From Acanthosepion esculentum (Eukaryota > Mollusca > Cephalopoda > Sepiida > Sepiidae), in assembly GCA_964036315.1 (NCBI GenBank), contig OZ038498.1:13345350-13409349 (forward strand): a stretch of 64,000 bases of DNA, given 5' to 3'. Position 1 is the first letter of the stretch. Each line of letters opens with the position of its first letter. Made by a program: the position numbers and the translations under genes. Below, in pieces: positions 1 through 12,214 of the stretch. The notes under the pieces are model-generated. The model searched no databases and had not been told where the DNA came from. It saw only the letters and a list, made by a program, of their open reading frames with translations.

Positions 1-109
1 GTAGAATAAGAAAAAATTTACTCCCATGGTTACCAAATAAAACAAATGACATCTGAAGAAGGCCAGAGGGTATAGTGGTTGAAACTTTGTGAGTATTTTT
101 TTTTTTTTT

Positions 110-497
110 TAAGCTCATCACCCCAAGCAAGCCTGGAAGCCACTAGCACGCAAGGGGTTACAGAAGGTTTGGAGGAAGAGCAGATAGGAGTGGTAAAGGA
201 GAGGATATGGAGAAAGATAGTGGATTGATCAAGGCAAGGGGGTTACAGAAGATTTGGAGCGAGAGCAGATAGGAATGAAAGGTGAAAGGATGTGGAGAAG
301 GGAAGTGGATAGATCAAGGCAACTGGAGATGTCGATTGACGTTACACTTAAATAGTTGGAGATTGTATTTGTCAGGGAAACAGGAATAAGGAAGGGAGTT
401 CCACAGGCGAGATGTGCGAGACATGAAGCTATTGGAGTAGAAGAGACGTCTACATCTAACAGTTTCAACGGTGAAGGGGTGGGAACGGGATGCCTAC
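110..497 (-). mobile_element. Non-LTR retrotransposon 3' end, degenerate (family A)
   Basis: On the minus strand this matches the + strand segment at 49975-50228: both contain a cytosine-rich start, the RTS/HTSxLWNSLP-type C-terminal reverse-transcriptase signature (frame-shifted here), and end with the same stretch around TAACCCCTTGCGTGCTAGTG. RxSxLWNSLP followed by F..SY.LQ.FK is typical of the C-terminal end of CR1/Jockey-like LINE proteins. Only the last few hundred bases survive. Confidence 0.6.
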
Positions 498-540
498 GAG
501 GCTGGCATCCCGTTCCCACCCCTTCACCGTTGAAACTGTT
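459..540. repeat. 37-bp-stem hairpin of LINE sequence
   Basis: Bases 459-495 are the reverse complement of 503-539 or so, with a loop of about 7 nt (tacgagg region). The left arm belongs to the minus-strand LINE end; the right arm is the same LINE segment repeated in the opposite orientation. Confidence 0.85.
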
Positions 541-746
541 CAAGCTGAGCAGGCTAGTTTGAATAGGAAGACATTTTATCTAATAAATTCCGCAAAATTT
601 GGAATTTTCATAATATCAATTCCTTCTTTAAGAACATGCCAAACCCTTATTTTCCTGTTATCTGGTGTAATAATTGACCACAGTTCTAGTTTTTGTGATT
701 AAATCAAATGTTCACCAAATTCTTTGATGACATGGAACATAGTATT

Positions 747-748
747 TG

Positions 749-797
<49 letters not shown>
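747..797. repeat. (CAT)n microsatellite
   Basis: About 17 copies of the trinucleotide cat/atc, directly abutting the LINE remnant to its right. It produces a poly-His pseudo-reading frame. Confidence 0.95.
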
Positions 798-799
<2 letters not shown>

Positions 800-1436
800 C
801 CTTGACTTTTGTAATCGTAGGGCGGATCCTAAGGCAGAAGCCACACTAACTCTTTTCCACAACGGTCTATCAGTAGCAGCCATCTGCAATTCTGGTACAG
901 TCATACCTGTCCATTGTTTGACATTGTCCAACCAGTTTTTGCATTGGCGTCCTCTCCTACATCCACTTTCAATGGAGCCTTGCATGATGGACTTGCACAG
1001 GCAGTCGTATCTTGTAATGTGTCCAAACCATGCCATTTTACTCCATTTGACAGTGGCGAGAAGAGGTTCCTGGTGTCCTACAAAACTTTCAACCCTTTTC
1101 TGCATAAACTCATTGTTTTTTTGTTCCCAATAGAAAATGCCAAGGAGTTTTCTCAATCATTTGTTTTCAAATGCTTGGATCCTTCTCTCTGTTTCTGCCA
1201 ATAGTGTCAGGGTTTCACGTCCATATAGCAGAATGGAGACTACCAACGATTTGTACAGTCTGTACTTTCTTTGAAAGCTGATTTTGCTCCTCCATATTCT
1301 TGACAATTTGGCCTTCGCTGCCATGGCTGTGGCAATGCATGTGCTGATTTCCAAGTTGTAGGTACCATCTTTAGATAAGATTGCTCCTAACTATTTAAAA
1401 CTGGACACTTCCTCCAGTGAATTCCCATTAGGATTT
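798..1436 (-). mobile_element. Non-LTR retrotransposon, reverse transcriptase C-terminus, frameshifted
   Basis: The minus strand reads, in two frames, AAKAKLSRIWRSKISFQRKY, RLYKSLVVSILLYGRETLTL, LAETERRIQAFENK, then after a frameshift RKLLGIFYWEQK, KMAWFGHITRYD, RRGRQCKNWLDNVKQW and LWKRVSVAS. These are the canonical post-catalytic blocks of LINE reverse transcriptases (KYRLYKSLV.SILLYG.ET.TL; W.GH..R; RRGRQ..W.D....W). The catalytic YADD region is not present, so this is a 5'-truncated copy. Confidence 0.85.
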
Positions 1437-1979
1437 GTTTTCTTGTATTAGAGAACATATTTTTGCAGTGGTGACGTCGTTGAGTTTAATCATGGAATAT
1501 GTTAACATTATTATAAAGAATGGAATTGCCAATTTTTGTATCTGTTATGAAGAAATCACTTTGGTTTTTTGTAATATGTCTCGTAATATCTTTCTGTATA
1601 CCAAAAGTGTTAATTTTATAATAGATGATTTGATAAAGGAAACTTTTCTTTAAGTAGTATATAAAACCTAGATATGTACAGAGAAAAATATTTTCATTTA
1701 AAAATATTTGTAACTCAAAGTATTTTACTAGAAAGCAATCTAAACATAAAAGAAAAAGATTTTTGTTTTTGAGAACAAACGATGAATGTAATCCATGATT
1801 TATAATTGGAACATGAGGTCATGTTCCAAATAAATATCCTGAGTGTGAAAATAATAATTATGAGAATGGCATTTGTATTATGACACTGACAAACAATAAA
1901 GAAATAAAATTAGTCACTCTTTTAATATCTATTTCAGTGTCAACATTATTTCTAGGATGTCTTACTCTCCCTCTTTTAT
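1437..1979. other. AT-rich intronic or intergenic DNA, nothing recognised
   Basis: No exon, repeat family or RNA gene seen. Confidence 0.6.
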
Positions 1980-3110
1980 TGATTTATATATTATTTTTAT
2001 ATATATTATTTTATATTATTTGTATATATATTATTTTATATTATTTTTTATATATTATTTATATATATATTATTTTATATTATTTTATATTGCTTTTATA
2101 TATTATTTTTATGTATATAATTTTATATATATTATTTTTATATATTATATATATATTATTTTATATTTATTATTTTAATATGTTATTTTTATATATATTA
2201 TTATATATTATTTGTATATATATTATTTTGTATTATTTTTATATATTATTTCATATATATTATTTTATATTGCTTTTATATATTATTTTTATATATATCA
2301 TTTTATATTATTTGTATATATACTATTTTATATTGTTTTTTATATATTATTTATATATATATTATTTTATATTATTTTATATTGCATTTATATATTATTT
2401 TTATGTATATTATTTTATATATATTATTTTTTTATATTATATATATTATTTTATATTTATTATTTTTATATATTATTTTATATATATTTTATATTATATA
2501 TATATTATTTTGTATTATTTTTATATATTATATATATATTATTTTATATGTATTATTTTATATTGCTTTTATATATTATTTTTATATATATTATTTTATA
2601 TATTATTTTATATTTATTATTTTTATATATTTTATATATATAATATTTTTATATTATTTTATATTGTTTTTATATATTATTTTTATGTATATTATTTTAT
2701 ATATATTATTTTTATATATTATATATATATTATTTTATATTTATTATTTTTATATATTATTTTTATGTATATATTATTTTATATTATTTGTATATATATT
2801 ATTTTGTATTATTTTTATATATTATTTTATATATATTATTTTATATTGCTTTTATATATTATTTTTATATATATTATTTTATATTATTTTTGTATATTAT
2901 TTTTATATATATTATTTTATATTAAATTTTATATAATATTTTTATATTTATTATTTTATATATATTATTTTATATTATTTTTGTATATTATTTTTATATA
3001 TATATATATATTATTTTATATTATGTTTGTATATATTAGTTTATATTATTTTTATATATTATTTTTATATATTATTTTTATATATATTATTTATATTATT
3101 TTTATATTTA
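1980..3110. repeat. AT-only minisatellite, about 1.1 kb
   Basis: Irregular tandem units built from tatattattttatattattt and variants, almost devoid of G and C. The long open frames over it translate to only I, Y, F, L and a few other residues and are artefacts of composition. It lies downstream (in transcript order) of the last exon seen. Confidence 0.9.
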
Positions 3111-5115
3111 TCTTGCTCTTTCTGACCAGGTTATCATTATCATTTTAATATTTGACTTAATTGTTCCTGAAATTGTGAAAACTGATTTTCATAAATACAT
3201 TTGTTGATATTTAACATTTTGCTTCTTTTATTTATGTTTTTATTTATTTTATTGTGTAACTCTTTTCTAAAATGATTTATAATGTCATTTTAACTTACAT
3301 TGTACTAAAAGTGATTAAAATGTGAACAAAATTAACATCAGTTTCTTGCTTGTTGATTAGCTACTTATATTTCTGGCAGTCACATATACTAAATAAATTG
3401 ATGAATGTTTTTTAATTGAGAAGAATGTAAATAGTCTACTGAAAACACACAAAGTCTGTTGAAATCCAAACAGACACCTAAAATATATACTCTTGCAAAA
3501 ATATTAATTCATTTTAGATATAAGAAAGTAATAAATAGTATTTAAATGCATTTTATCTTGTTTAATAATTTAATCCTCTTTGGGAACATAAAACTGATTT
3601 CCTATCACAGTTAAAACAATTTATCTGTAATTAAGCATAAAAATGAAGCAATTTTTTCAATTAAAATCATTCAACTTTTGTAAATGTCTTGATTCTTAAA
3701 CACAAAATTTCACATGCATTTTTTTATTCAAACAAACAAGTATATTTTTAAAGTTTTTATTAACCTAATTGCATATGAACAGACATAATTAAAAGCTCTG
3801 AGAAGGCTTTTGCTTTTTTTATTTCATTTTTTTAAATAAAACAGAATAAAACAAGATAGTTGTTTGATTTGAGACAAAATAAAAATAAAGAAAGGAAAGT
3901 CAAATCACTGATAGGAGAAAAATTGAGGATTGTTAATTAAAATCATTTTTTTTTTAGACAGTTTTTTTTATATTTTTTGCTGCAAGAAGTTCATGTTGGG
4001 AAAACAGAAACTTGATTAAGAATGAACACAGTGAGGACAGCAAACAAACCAACAACATCAAAAGAAAAATGCAAAAACGTCAAATTAAATTAAATTTACA
4101 GGAGTTAGAATTTGAAAAGAAAATTACAAAACAAATTATAAATAAAAATTGTAATTAAAGGAATAAACAAAAAAACAAAAAACAAAAACAAAAAAAACAA
4201 TCAAAACAAACAAAACAGCAACAAAAATGAAACCTAAACGGGATTCCGAGCTGAAAAATATTCCATTACCTTTCAGCCATGAAAAAAAGAGTCAGAAAAT
4301 TAATTTGGATTCTCATTATTGTTTGAAAGAAGATGCTACAAGTGATTAATCCATTCGTGCATTGGGAGGGGGGCGGTTTTTATGAAATGCATGATTAGAA
4401 AATTGGCTACATCTTGCTTGTCAGTAAAACAAAAGAAAAAAAGATAAAATATAGACAGAAATATTTGAATAGAAGGAAACATTTGTCGATTGTCTCTATC
4501 CATTCATACATAATCACCCAAATTTCAGTCTACTGGAGATCCTCAGACCTGTAACCCCTCCTATTTAAATCAACATGGCTGCTTAAAATATTTACAGGAT
4601 AGATTATTCTACATATAGATATAAACATTTAAGGTTTTATATTCATATTTTAAATGCAAGTGACATGTACGCAAAACTTTTATAAAGCCTCAATACCTTC
4701 ACATAGGCTAAGACAGACATTATTCATATTTATAGAAACATGATTATTTTCACTCCATTCTTTCTGATTAATATCCCCAAAGTAGAAAATATGCAGGGGA
4801 TAAAATACTTGGCCTATTTAAATTATCTTCATATAAACAAATAAGCCATCTTAAAACTTACCGAGCATCTGCAATCATCATCATTACAAAAATAATCATC
4901 ATCATTACAAACAATATTTATGAAGTGATTATTTGCTTTTATAAATATTTATGAAGCGATTATTGCTTTTATAAATAATTATAAATAATGGATATTTGTA
5001 ATTATAAATAATAATTATCTGAATTGGTTAATTGTCTTAAATTTAGAAATCTGCTCAGTCTACAACTTTGCCAGTTATAGCTCTAGTGGCAGGATTTTTT
5101 TATTTATATTTAGTT
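3111..5115. other. AT-rich DNA, nothing recognised
   Basis: A-rich tracts and short homopolymers only. A splice-like string near 4865-4875 was rejected. Confidence 0.55.
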
Positions 5116-5116
5116 A

Positions 5117-5215
5117 CCATATTTTCCAGCTTACAAGACGCTGCAGCTTGGAAGACACACCCTAATATTGAAAAGAAAAAAAAGTCATTCGCATACAACA
5201 ACACATTCAGCAAAG
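5117..5215 (+). mobile_element. Solo left end of a TIR element (family of 29380-29899)
   Basis: Starts taccatattttccagcttac and stays alignable with the left end of the element at 29380 through a run ending acaacaacacattca; the rest of the element is missing. Confidence 0.65.
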
Positions 5216-5625
5216 GTTTTTCTTTACAAATCTGTTTGTAAATAAGCGAAAAAACAAGTAATTGTAGACTAATTTGAGATATTCCAAATGTTTAGCTAAT
5301 TAAGGACATTAATGAACACTCATATTATTTTCAAAAGTGGCTTTAATTATAAAGAAGTAAAAACGATTGACTCCCTAGAAATTGACTGTGTACAATCAGC
5401 ATTCTATTAAAAAGATGACATTCATCCGTTTCTTTTTTTTTCTATTGACTTATTTACTTTATTTCTTATACAATAAAAAGTCATACTTAAGTGCAAATAT
5501 AATTCCTATTTGTGAACTGCATATTTTTAGCATCTTTTAAATCACAGCATTTTAGCCATTCAGTTGTCTGTCAATCAGAATAACCTTCAAGGAGTTTAAA
5601 ACTGGACTCTTTATTGAATCTATGT

Positions 5626-6400
5626 GGTGGTAGATTGCTCTCATTCTGCTAGTCATGTTTAGGAATATCTTGTTCTCTTTTTAGTATTGCTCAATTATTG
5701 CTCACTCTGTTTCTACTTTGTCAGAGTCTGTATTACACAACCCATAAACTGAAATCACAATTTGTATAGCACTAAATTCACAAGACAACATTCTAATCCA
5801 CTAAGCTATTGTTCCATGGGACAATCCAGAATCTAGAATGGGAGCCTACTTGCTTTTACACTTGACCTCCTTCACTATCACTTCTCTTTCTTACTACTGC
5901 TGCTAAATCTTTTTGTGATCAAGCTTGGCCTTCTTCACTGTTATTCCTCTTTCTTTCTTTATTAAACTGCTAGTCAAGAGAAGAACAATGGAGAATCAGT
6001 TGTCTAAAGCAATCAGTGCATATGCTACCCTATGACAGCCTCCTCAGTAGGCATAACATTAATATACGTACCATATGGGAGCAGTTAATATATAAAGAAA
6101 AAGAAAAGAAATAGAGAGCCAAGCTTGACAGCAAAGTCTTCAGCAGTTTTTGGTAAGAAAGAGAAGCAACAGGAAAAGGAGATGAAGCTCCACAGCAAGG
6201 CAGCAGAAGGCGAGCAATAAAAACATTAGGTTTAAGATCCTCAGTTCTAGACTGAAGATTGTCTCATGGGACAATAGCCAAGTGAATTAAAGTATTAATT
6301 TGTTAATTTAAAATTCAAAGTTCAATTCCTGGATCCTGTAATGCAGACATTAGCAATAACTGAGCAATACTAAAAAAAGAGATATCCCTAGACATGGACT
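5626..6400. mobile_element. Fold-back element with tRNA-like arms
   Basis: The left arm contains agtattgctcaattattgct (about 5682-5701) and the right arm contains its reverse complement with one change (about 6350-6370). Further in, the two arms share an inverted tgggacaatagc..agtg segment (5800-5825 versus 6265-6285) next to a box-B-like agttcaattcc on the right arm. The middle (5840-6250) is unique. This looks like two opposed SINE-like copies or a fold-back transposon. Confidence 0.55.
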
Positions 6401-7357
6401 GCAGAACAAGAACAATCCCCCCCCCCAAAAAAAGGATGTTTTTCATCATGAAATTATTTAAATTGTGTAACGGTTAGCAGCAGATTTCTTTTTAAATTTC
6501 AAGTCATCGTTTGATTTTAGAAGCATGTAAAAAAAAGTTAATCTTGGTACTGAAAGTGGCAAGTCAAGTTGTTCCATGAGGCTTGGTATTGTCTAGAATG
6601 AAAATAGTTGTTTTGATGAAAGAGAACCAGTAAAATTTGACATGTTTGTCACTTGTTTTGTTGACATTATGTCTCTTAAAGCATCTATTTTTAGTGTTTG
6701 CAATGTAAACATTGCTTAAGAAAATTTTTTTTCCTTCCGGAAAATGTTCTGGTATCATCACTCAACTTCTGTTTTTTGACAAATAGCAAATTTAAAACTT
6801 CATGCATGATTTTGAGCTTTACATTTTCAAGTGATCAAGCCTGTACATTAAAAATTGAGAAAATAGTAAATATTAAATATTATTACTATCAGATTTTAAA
6901 TAATAAATGTTATATTAATCAATTTGATTATATTAATTCAATTAAAAAAATAAGATAAAAGATTCTTAATGAGTGAGTTGACAATATATCTAGAGAAACA
7001 AATCTATTTGGTTTATTTAATACTTCTAAATATGAAATGCATGAAATTGGATAAAGTATTGCAGAGGTCAACAAATATGATTGTAAAAATATTGGTTTTT
7101 TTTTCATAAATAAATGTGTGTATCCAAAAGAAAGATATCATTGTCAGGATAGCAACTGCATATGAAAAAGGTGAACCGACCTGATGGGATGAATGAAGTA
7201 AATAGTAGTATAGATAATTCAAAAGGCTAATCTTGGAAAAAAACGAACCAAAAGATTCATTTTTCTCATTTACTGCCTGATCAAATTCCTTGGCTCTATC
7301 AATTTGACTCATTTTTCCCATTTGTAGGCTATGTATAACATTTGTATCATATTTAAC

Positions 7358-7360
<3 letters not shown>
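6401..7360. other. AT-rich DNA, nothing recognised
   Basis: Contains only a C8/A7 homopolymer junction near 6418-6434. Confidence 0.5.
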
Positions 7361-7397
<37 letters not shown>

Positions 7398-7497
7398 TAT
7401 GATGAAAACGAATAGAGTACACTTCTAACGTTCATAACATTTAATTTAAAAGAGGACTCAATATATAGTAGAGCAATATTATATATAATATTATATA

Positions 7498-7564
<67 letters not shown>

Positions 7565-7599
7565 GTATTATATATAATATATGTATATATAGAGAGAGC

Positions 7600-7639
<40 letters not shown>

Positions 7640-7737
7640 AGGTATGATGAGAACGAATAGAGTACACTTCTAACATTCATAACATTTAATTTAAAAGTGG
7701 GTTCAATACATAGTAGACCAATATGATATAAATATAA

Positions 7738-7809
<72 letters not shown>

Positions 7810-7857
7810 AGAGAGAGCAATATTATATATAATGTTATATATATATAGAGAGAGAGC

Positions 7858-7900
<43 letters not shown>

Positions 7901-7962
7901 TGAACAAAGTAGTGAACACTTAGAGGTGACAGTCTGTTTCATGCTAGATGCAATCGTAGATG

Positions 7963-8002
<40 letters not shown>

Positions 8003-8275
8003 ATTTTATTTTAGATATTAGAACAAAAACATGTTGAAATTGCTACACAATAGGTTTCGTGTTTCAGCACCTCTTTACCAGTCACTTACCATTCACCTGA
8101 AGAGGTGCAATGCCATGCCGAAACACAAAAGCTATTGTGTAGCAATTTCAGCACGTTTTTGTTCTAATATATCTAAAAAAGAAAAATAATAATAATAATA
8201 TATTGGTCTACTTTGTATTGAGCACTTTTAAAAAAAAATAAATGCTACAAACAGTTCTTACTCTCATTTAGGTAA

Positions 8276-8332
<57 letters not shown>

Positions 8333-8445
8333 TTATTTTAGATATTAGAACAAAAACATGTTGAAATCGCTACACAATAGCTTTCATCTTTTGGCACTAT
8401 GTCGTACCTCTTCAGGCAAATGATAAGTGGTGTTTTCTCTCATTT

Positions 8446-8479
<34 letters not shown>

Positions 8480-8628
8480 TATAATTATTTTTTCATAAAC
8501 ACACCAATCACTCAGAGAACTCAATACTTGCTCGAAGAATCTTGCATTATCAGCAGTAGTTGTGACTGTTTACAAATTCGTCCCTTGCTCCCCACAGTGC
8601 TCGACCAATTAAAATATTTCATCGAGAG

Positions 8629-8707
<79 letters not shown>

Positions 8708-8710
8708 AGC
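7361..8710. repeat. Cluster of (TA)n, (GA)n and (CA)n microsatellites with embedded repeats
   Basis: TA tracts lie near 7363-7394, 7497-7530, 7600-7637, 7739-7805, 7860-7894, 7969-7998, 8279-8328, 8449-8476 and 8633-8666; GA near 7531-7562; CA near 8667-8705. Between them a ~95-bp sequence (gtatgatgaaaacgaatagag ... ) occurs at 7395-7490 and again at 7640-7735, and a related segment recurs at 54380-54436. Confidence 0.85.
7999..8200. repeat. Long palindrome inside (TA)n, plus half copy at 8328-8422
   Basis: Arms of about 85 bp: ttagatattagaacaaaaac on the left answers gtttttgttctaatatatct on the right, and ctacacaatag answers ctattgtgtag. The centre is a short spacer near 8085-8100. A single left arm repeats at 8328-8422 after another TA tract. 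Confidence 0.8.
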
Positions 8711-10448
8711 CTTGTGCTTGGGTATGCACTTATATTTAAGTTTATATTTATATGTATTCTTGGTATTTCACATCATCTTAGAAAACTAATTTAGGTTCTT
8801 CCTTGAACCTCAAAAGGAAAATCTCTGATTCTTGGAATCTCTCTTCTCTTGAAATATAAAAAAAAAAACATGCAAAATAACTTTGTACCATTCGGCTTGT
8901 AATTTTATATAAGGCACTGAAAGTATATAAATACTTATTCTGAAAATAATGCTCATTTGGTGCCAGAATGATTGTTGATATATTCCAATCATGTCAAATT
9001 GGTTTAGTCTGTCTTCACAGAGTTTTCCATGTTAATTGATAAAAAAACAAATAAAGTTTGTAGAAAAAATACATATGTGAACATCTGAAGAGCTTTGGTA
9101 AGAAGAACTTCTTGTAAAATCTTTATATTTATTCATAAATACTTATTATTATTCAAGTGAAATCATGCAAACATTAATGCACAGAACCCATCAACATGAG
9201 AATTGAGGCAGATAAAATCTTTGAGCAAATTCTCTATCATTCCTTTCATAATTATTAAGAGTTGGAAGCCATAGCTATGTGGAAATATCTCTACTTGCCA
9301 TGATGTCTTATATATCCAGGACTCCTCCTGACAACTTTGCCATTATCTTAATAAATATCTCCCTTCTGTTTAGTGAAACTTTTAAAGGTATTGAGTGCAG
9401 TATCTCTAGTATGGAGATGCTTATTAAGGAAGTGATGATAGACCCCACCACAAAAAGAAAAAAGGAAGAAAGAAAATAGCTGAAAGACATTTTTTTTTTA
9501 AGTTTTTGAAGTTAAACTTCATCTGTTCATTAAAAAACTTAGAGATCTGGAATTTTCAGCCAATTTTTTTGTTTTCTATAAATAGATTGTATAGAAAAAG
9601 TTGACAAACATTTGTTATATTACAAAAGATGAAGGTATTTTAACAAATTTATTTACTTTAAGGGATTTCAGTTTTTCTCTCAAACAACAAAATCAACAAC
9701 TTATTCCTTAAATAACACACTAAATAATAATTTAGGCACACACATCCATACTCACATAAATTACTTGTTAATCTTTATAGTCATGTCTTAGCTGAAACCG
9801 ATTTTATAAGCATACAAATATATAGTCATAAGTTTGCATAACAAAAAAAATGGCTGGCTCCAAATTTTGATAGCTTCTGTCCAATACAAACACCGTTGTC
9901 TCTTTGATATTTTCTCAGGATAAGAAAGATTAGGGATAATTCTGTTATAAAAATAAACACAGAAGGTAGAATAATCAGAAATATGCCATTCATTCATGAC
10001 CATTCTCAGAAAGACGGTTTACCAAGAGAAAAACAAAAGGCCATATTTCTTTTGTAGCCCAAAGGTCAACAGCTGAAAGAGACTAATAAAATTGTTGATA
10101 ATGAATTTTCTCAATGGGCTGAATAAAACATATTATTAATTAAAAAAACAACACAACCATCTTCATAACAGTACACAACAATCTACCATTAACAGAATTA
10201 ACTAAAGGTTTTGCTTTTTCTTCAGAAGATGTATGTAATCTTGCCCAGATGCATTGAAATTACCAGACTGGCAAGTAAAAAATACTTTGTATCCAAAGAG
10301 ACAAACCAGTTCACCAAGAGGTAATTATACTGGCAAAATTATATTCACAAAATTCAAATTTATCTTGAGTTCATGAAATTCAAATTGTTCAGTTTTTAAT
10401 ACAATCTGTAAAACTACTTTGATGAGTGAGGCATATGGCAAGAAAGGC

Positions 10449-10451
<3 letters not shown>
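8711..10451. other. Unique AT-rich DNA, nothing recognised
   Basis: Short open frames near 9280-9490 on both strands overlap each other and have no recognised family. Confidence 0.5.

Positions 10452-10452
<1 letters not shown>

Positions 10453-10485
<33 letters not shown>
10453..10485. repeat. (GA)n microsatellite
   Basis: Uninterrupted ga repeat, about 16 copies. Confidence 0.95.
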
Positions 10486-10488
<3 letters not shown>

Positions 10489-11985
10489 AGAATTAGTGTA
10501 AGTAAATTACTGGAGTAAATGAATGCCCTGAGAGTAAATTTGTTAAGTTGGTTGATTTTGATGCAAACCTCGGTTGGAATACGTAATGTCAAATTTTGTA
10601 TGGGGCACCTAGTGAGGATCCAAATCATTACTCAGTAGTAATGCTCAACCAGACTAACCTTGCTAACCATTATTCAATGCTAGGATCTTAGTAATTATCT
10701 TGTCAAAGATGGTCACTTAAAGATCTTATAAAAGGTGGAAGAAACGAGGAAATATCTGAAGTGTTTGTTAAAAGAAAGAAAGAAGTTGTTCAACATGGTA
10801 GAGTCTAACAGATTAATCTGTGATCAAGTTTTACGACAGAGTCTTTGATAATAATTAAGGGATGGGCTGAGATTGCACACTGTTTAATGAAAGAAGCATG
10901 GTTGAAGCAAATCAGATTTGCAGTGGTATATTTGTAAAGCACACAATTCCATGGCATACCAGCATGCCTGTGGTTAGATGTGGTAATTTATATAAGACAC
11001 TGTTTATCAGTATAAAATCTTTGGTAAAGGATGATACCGTACACCAGAGTGCCAATGGTTATAGGTGGCTTAATTGGCCAAATTAGGCTAATGTTAACAG
11101 GCAAAAACATATTGGAAAATCAGAATTAATCTGCTTTAAAAAAAAAAAAAAGAAAAGATAAGTAAACATAAATGACTAATTTGACAAAAAACAAAAATGT
11201 TTTAAAAACAAAAAAATCATATCTTGAAAACTCATTTTTATTGGGTTTAGGCAGAGAAATGGGACAGAAAGAGATATTGTGAAAGTCAGATTCATCTTGA
11301 CTGGATGAAATCTGAGAACACTTGCAATCATTAAACCAAATTTTAAAAAAATTGTAAACAAGACAAAAATTACTAAAAGGAAATTAAAAAAAAAAAAAAC
11401 AGAAGAATCATTTGTCATAAAGAAATTGGGGCAGAAATACAAACGGGCCTTTCATATAAGGGCGTCTAAATCTCGACATCAAAGTTATAGATAGATAGAT
11501 AATACTAATGCTGATATAACACACCTTAGCTGAATGTTTTCAAAGAATAAGTTAAAGTTTCATCCTGTGATTGTTCAAGCAATAAATTACTTGATCAAGA
11601 AGGAACAATCAGAAGCAACATAAATAGTGAATAGAAGATTTTTTAAAATCCATTCCTTTTGTTTAAAAGACACAAGCATCAATAGAAGCAAGTAATACGT
11701 CTCGTGTCAGAAAAGAACACAAGTAGAGGAAAGGAAGCAGAGCCAAATGAGCATTGCACACATCTTACAAAAACACTGGTAGGGACTCAGTACTATCAAA
11801 ATTATAACAATAATAGTAATAATCATCATTATCATCATCAGCTTTGCAACTAAAATCATTGCCATCAATATAATTATTAATATTACTCAAGAAAAACTGA
11901 GCTCTGTAATTTTGTATTTGTATACATAATGTTGATTGTGTGTGTATGTTGCTCTGTATGTGTGTTTGTTGGGTTTTGTGTGTGC

Positions 11986-12022
<37 letters not shown>

Positions 12023-12080
12023 CATGGGGATGGGTTGGTTTGTCAAATTATAGAAAAGAATGGATATCATTTTTAGTATG
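10486..12080. other. Unique DNA with a (TG)n tract
   Basis: Interrupted tg repeats at about 11937-12018; otherwise nothing recognised. Includes the sequence immediately downstream of the 12.2 kb exon. Confidence 0.5.
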
Positions 12081-12094
12081 TTAAAAGTCTGTAC

Positions 12095-12214
12095 ATCCCA
12101 TCTCAGCTGCACTTTCTTGAGGAGGTATTTTTGCCTTTTGTATAATTCTCATCGACCGGGACTGACGAGGTTGCGATCTTACAGGTTTATCATCATCTTC
12201 ACTTTGATTGGCAC
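12095..12214 (-). CDS. PDZ-LIM gene exon 8: PRQSRSMRIIQ cassette, possible terminal exon
   Basis: The acceptor is clear (TTTTTCCATTTTTCCCAG). The peptide reads ANQSEDDDKPVRSQPRQSRS then MRIIQKAKIPPQESAAEM. The segment QSRSMRIIQ corresponds to the QSRSFRIL / QSGSFRVLQ segment of vertebrate Enigma and ALP proteins, with M replacing F. The end is uncertain. GGAT/GTACAG at 12095 keeps phase 1 and gives 120 nt, the same length as exon 5. AAGAAA/GTGCAG slightly upstream would also keep phase. Reading through reaches a stop at 12083-12081 after GCTDF, so this could instead be an alternative last exon. Confidence 0.7.

Noticed and set aside
1880..3148. 422-codon frame rich in I, Y, F and L
   Set aside because: Translation of an AT-only minisatellite; overlapping frames are equally open.
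4861..4885. Possible 7-nt micro-exon on the minus strand (tgcag/atgctcg/gtaagt)
   Set aside because: Length gives phase 2 at the 3' side, which does not fit the phase 1 pattern; no motif; likely chance.
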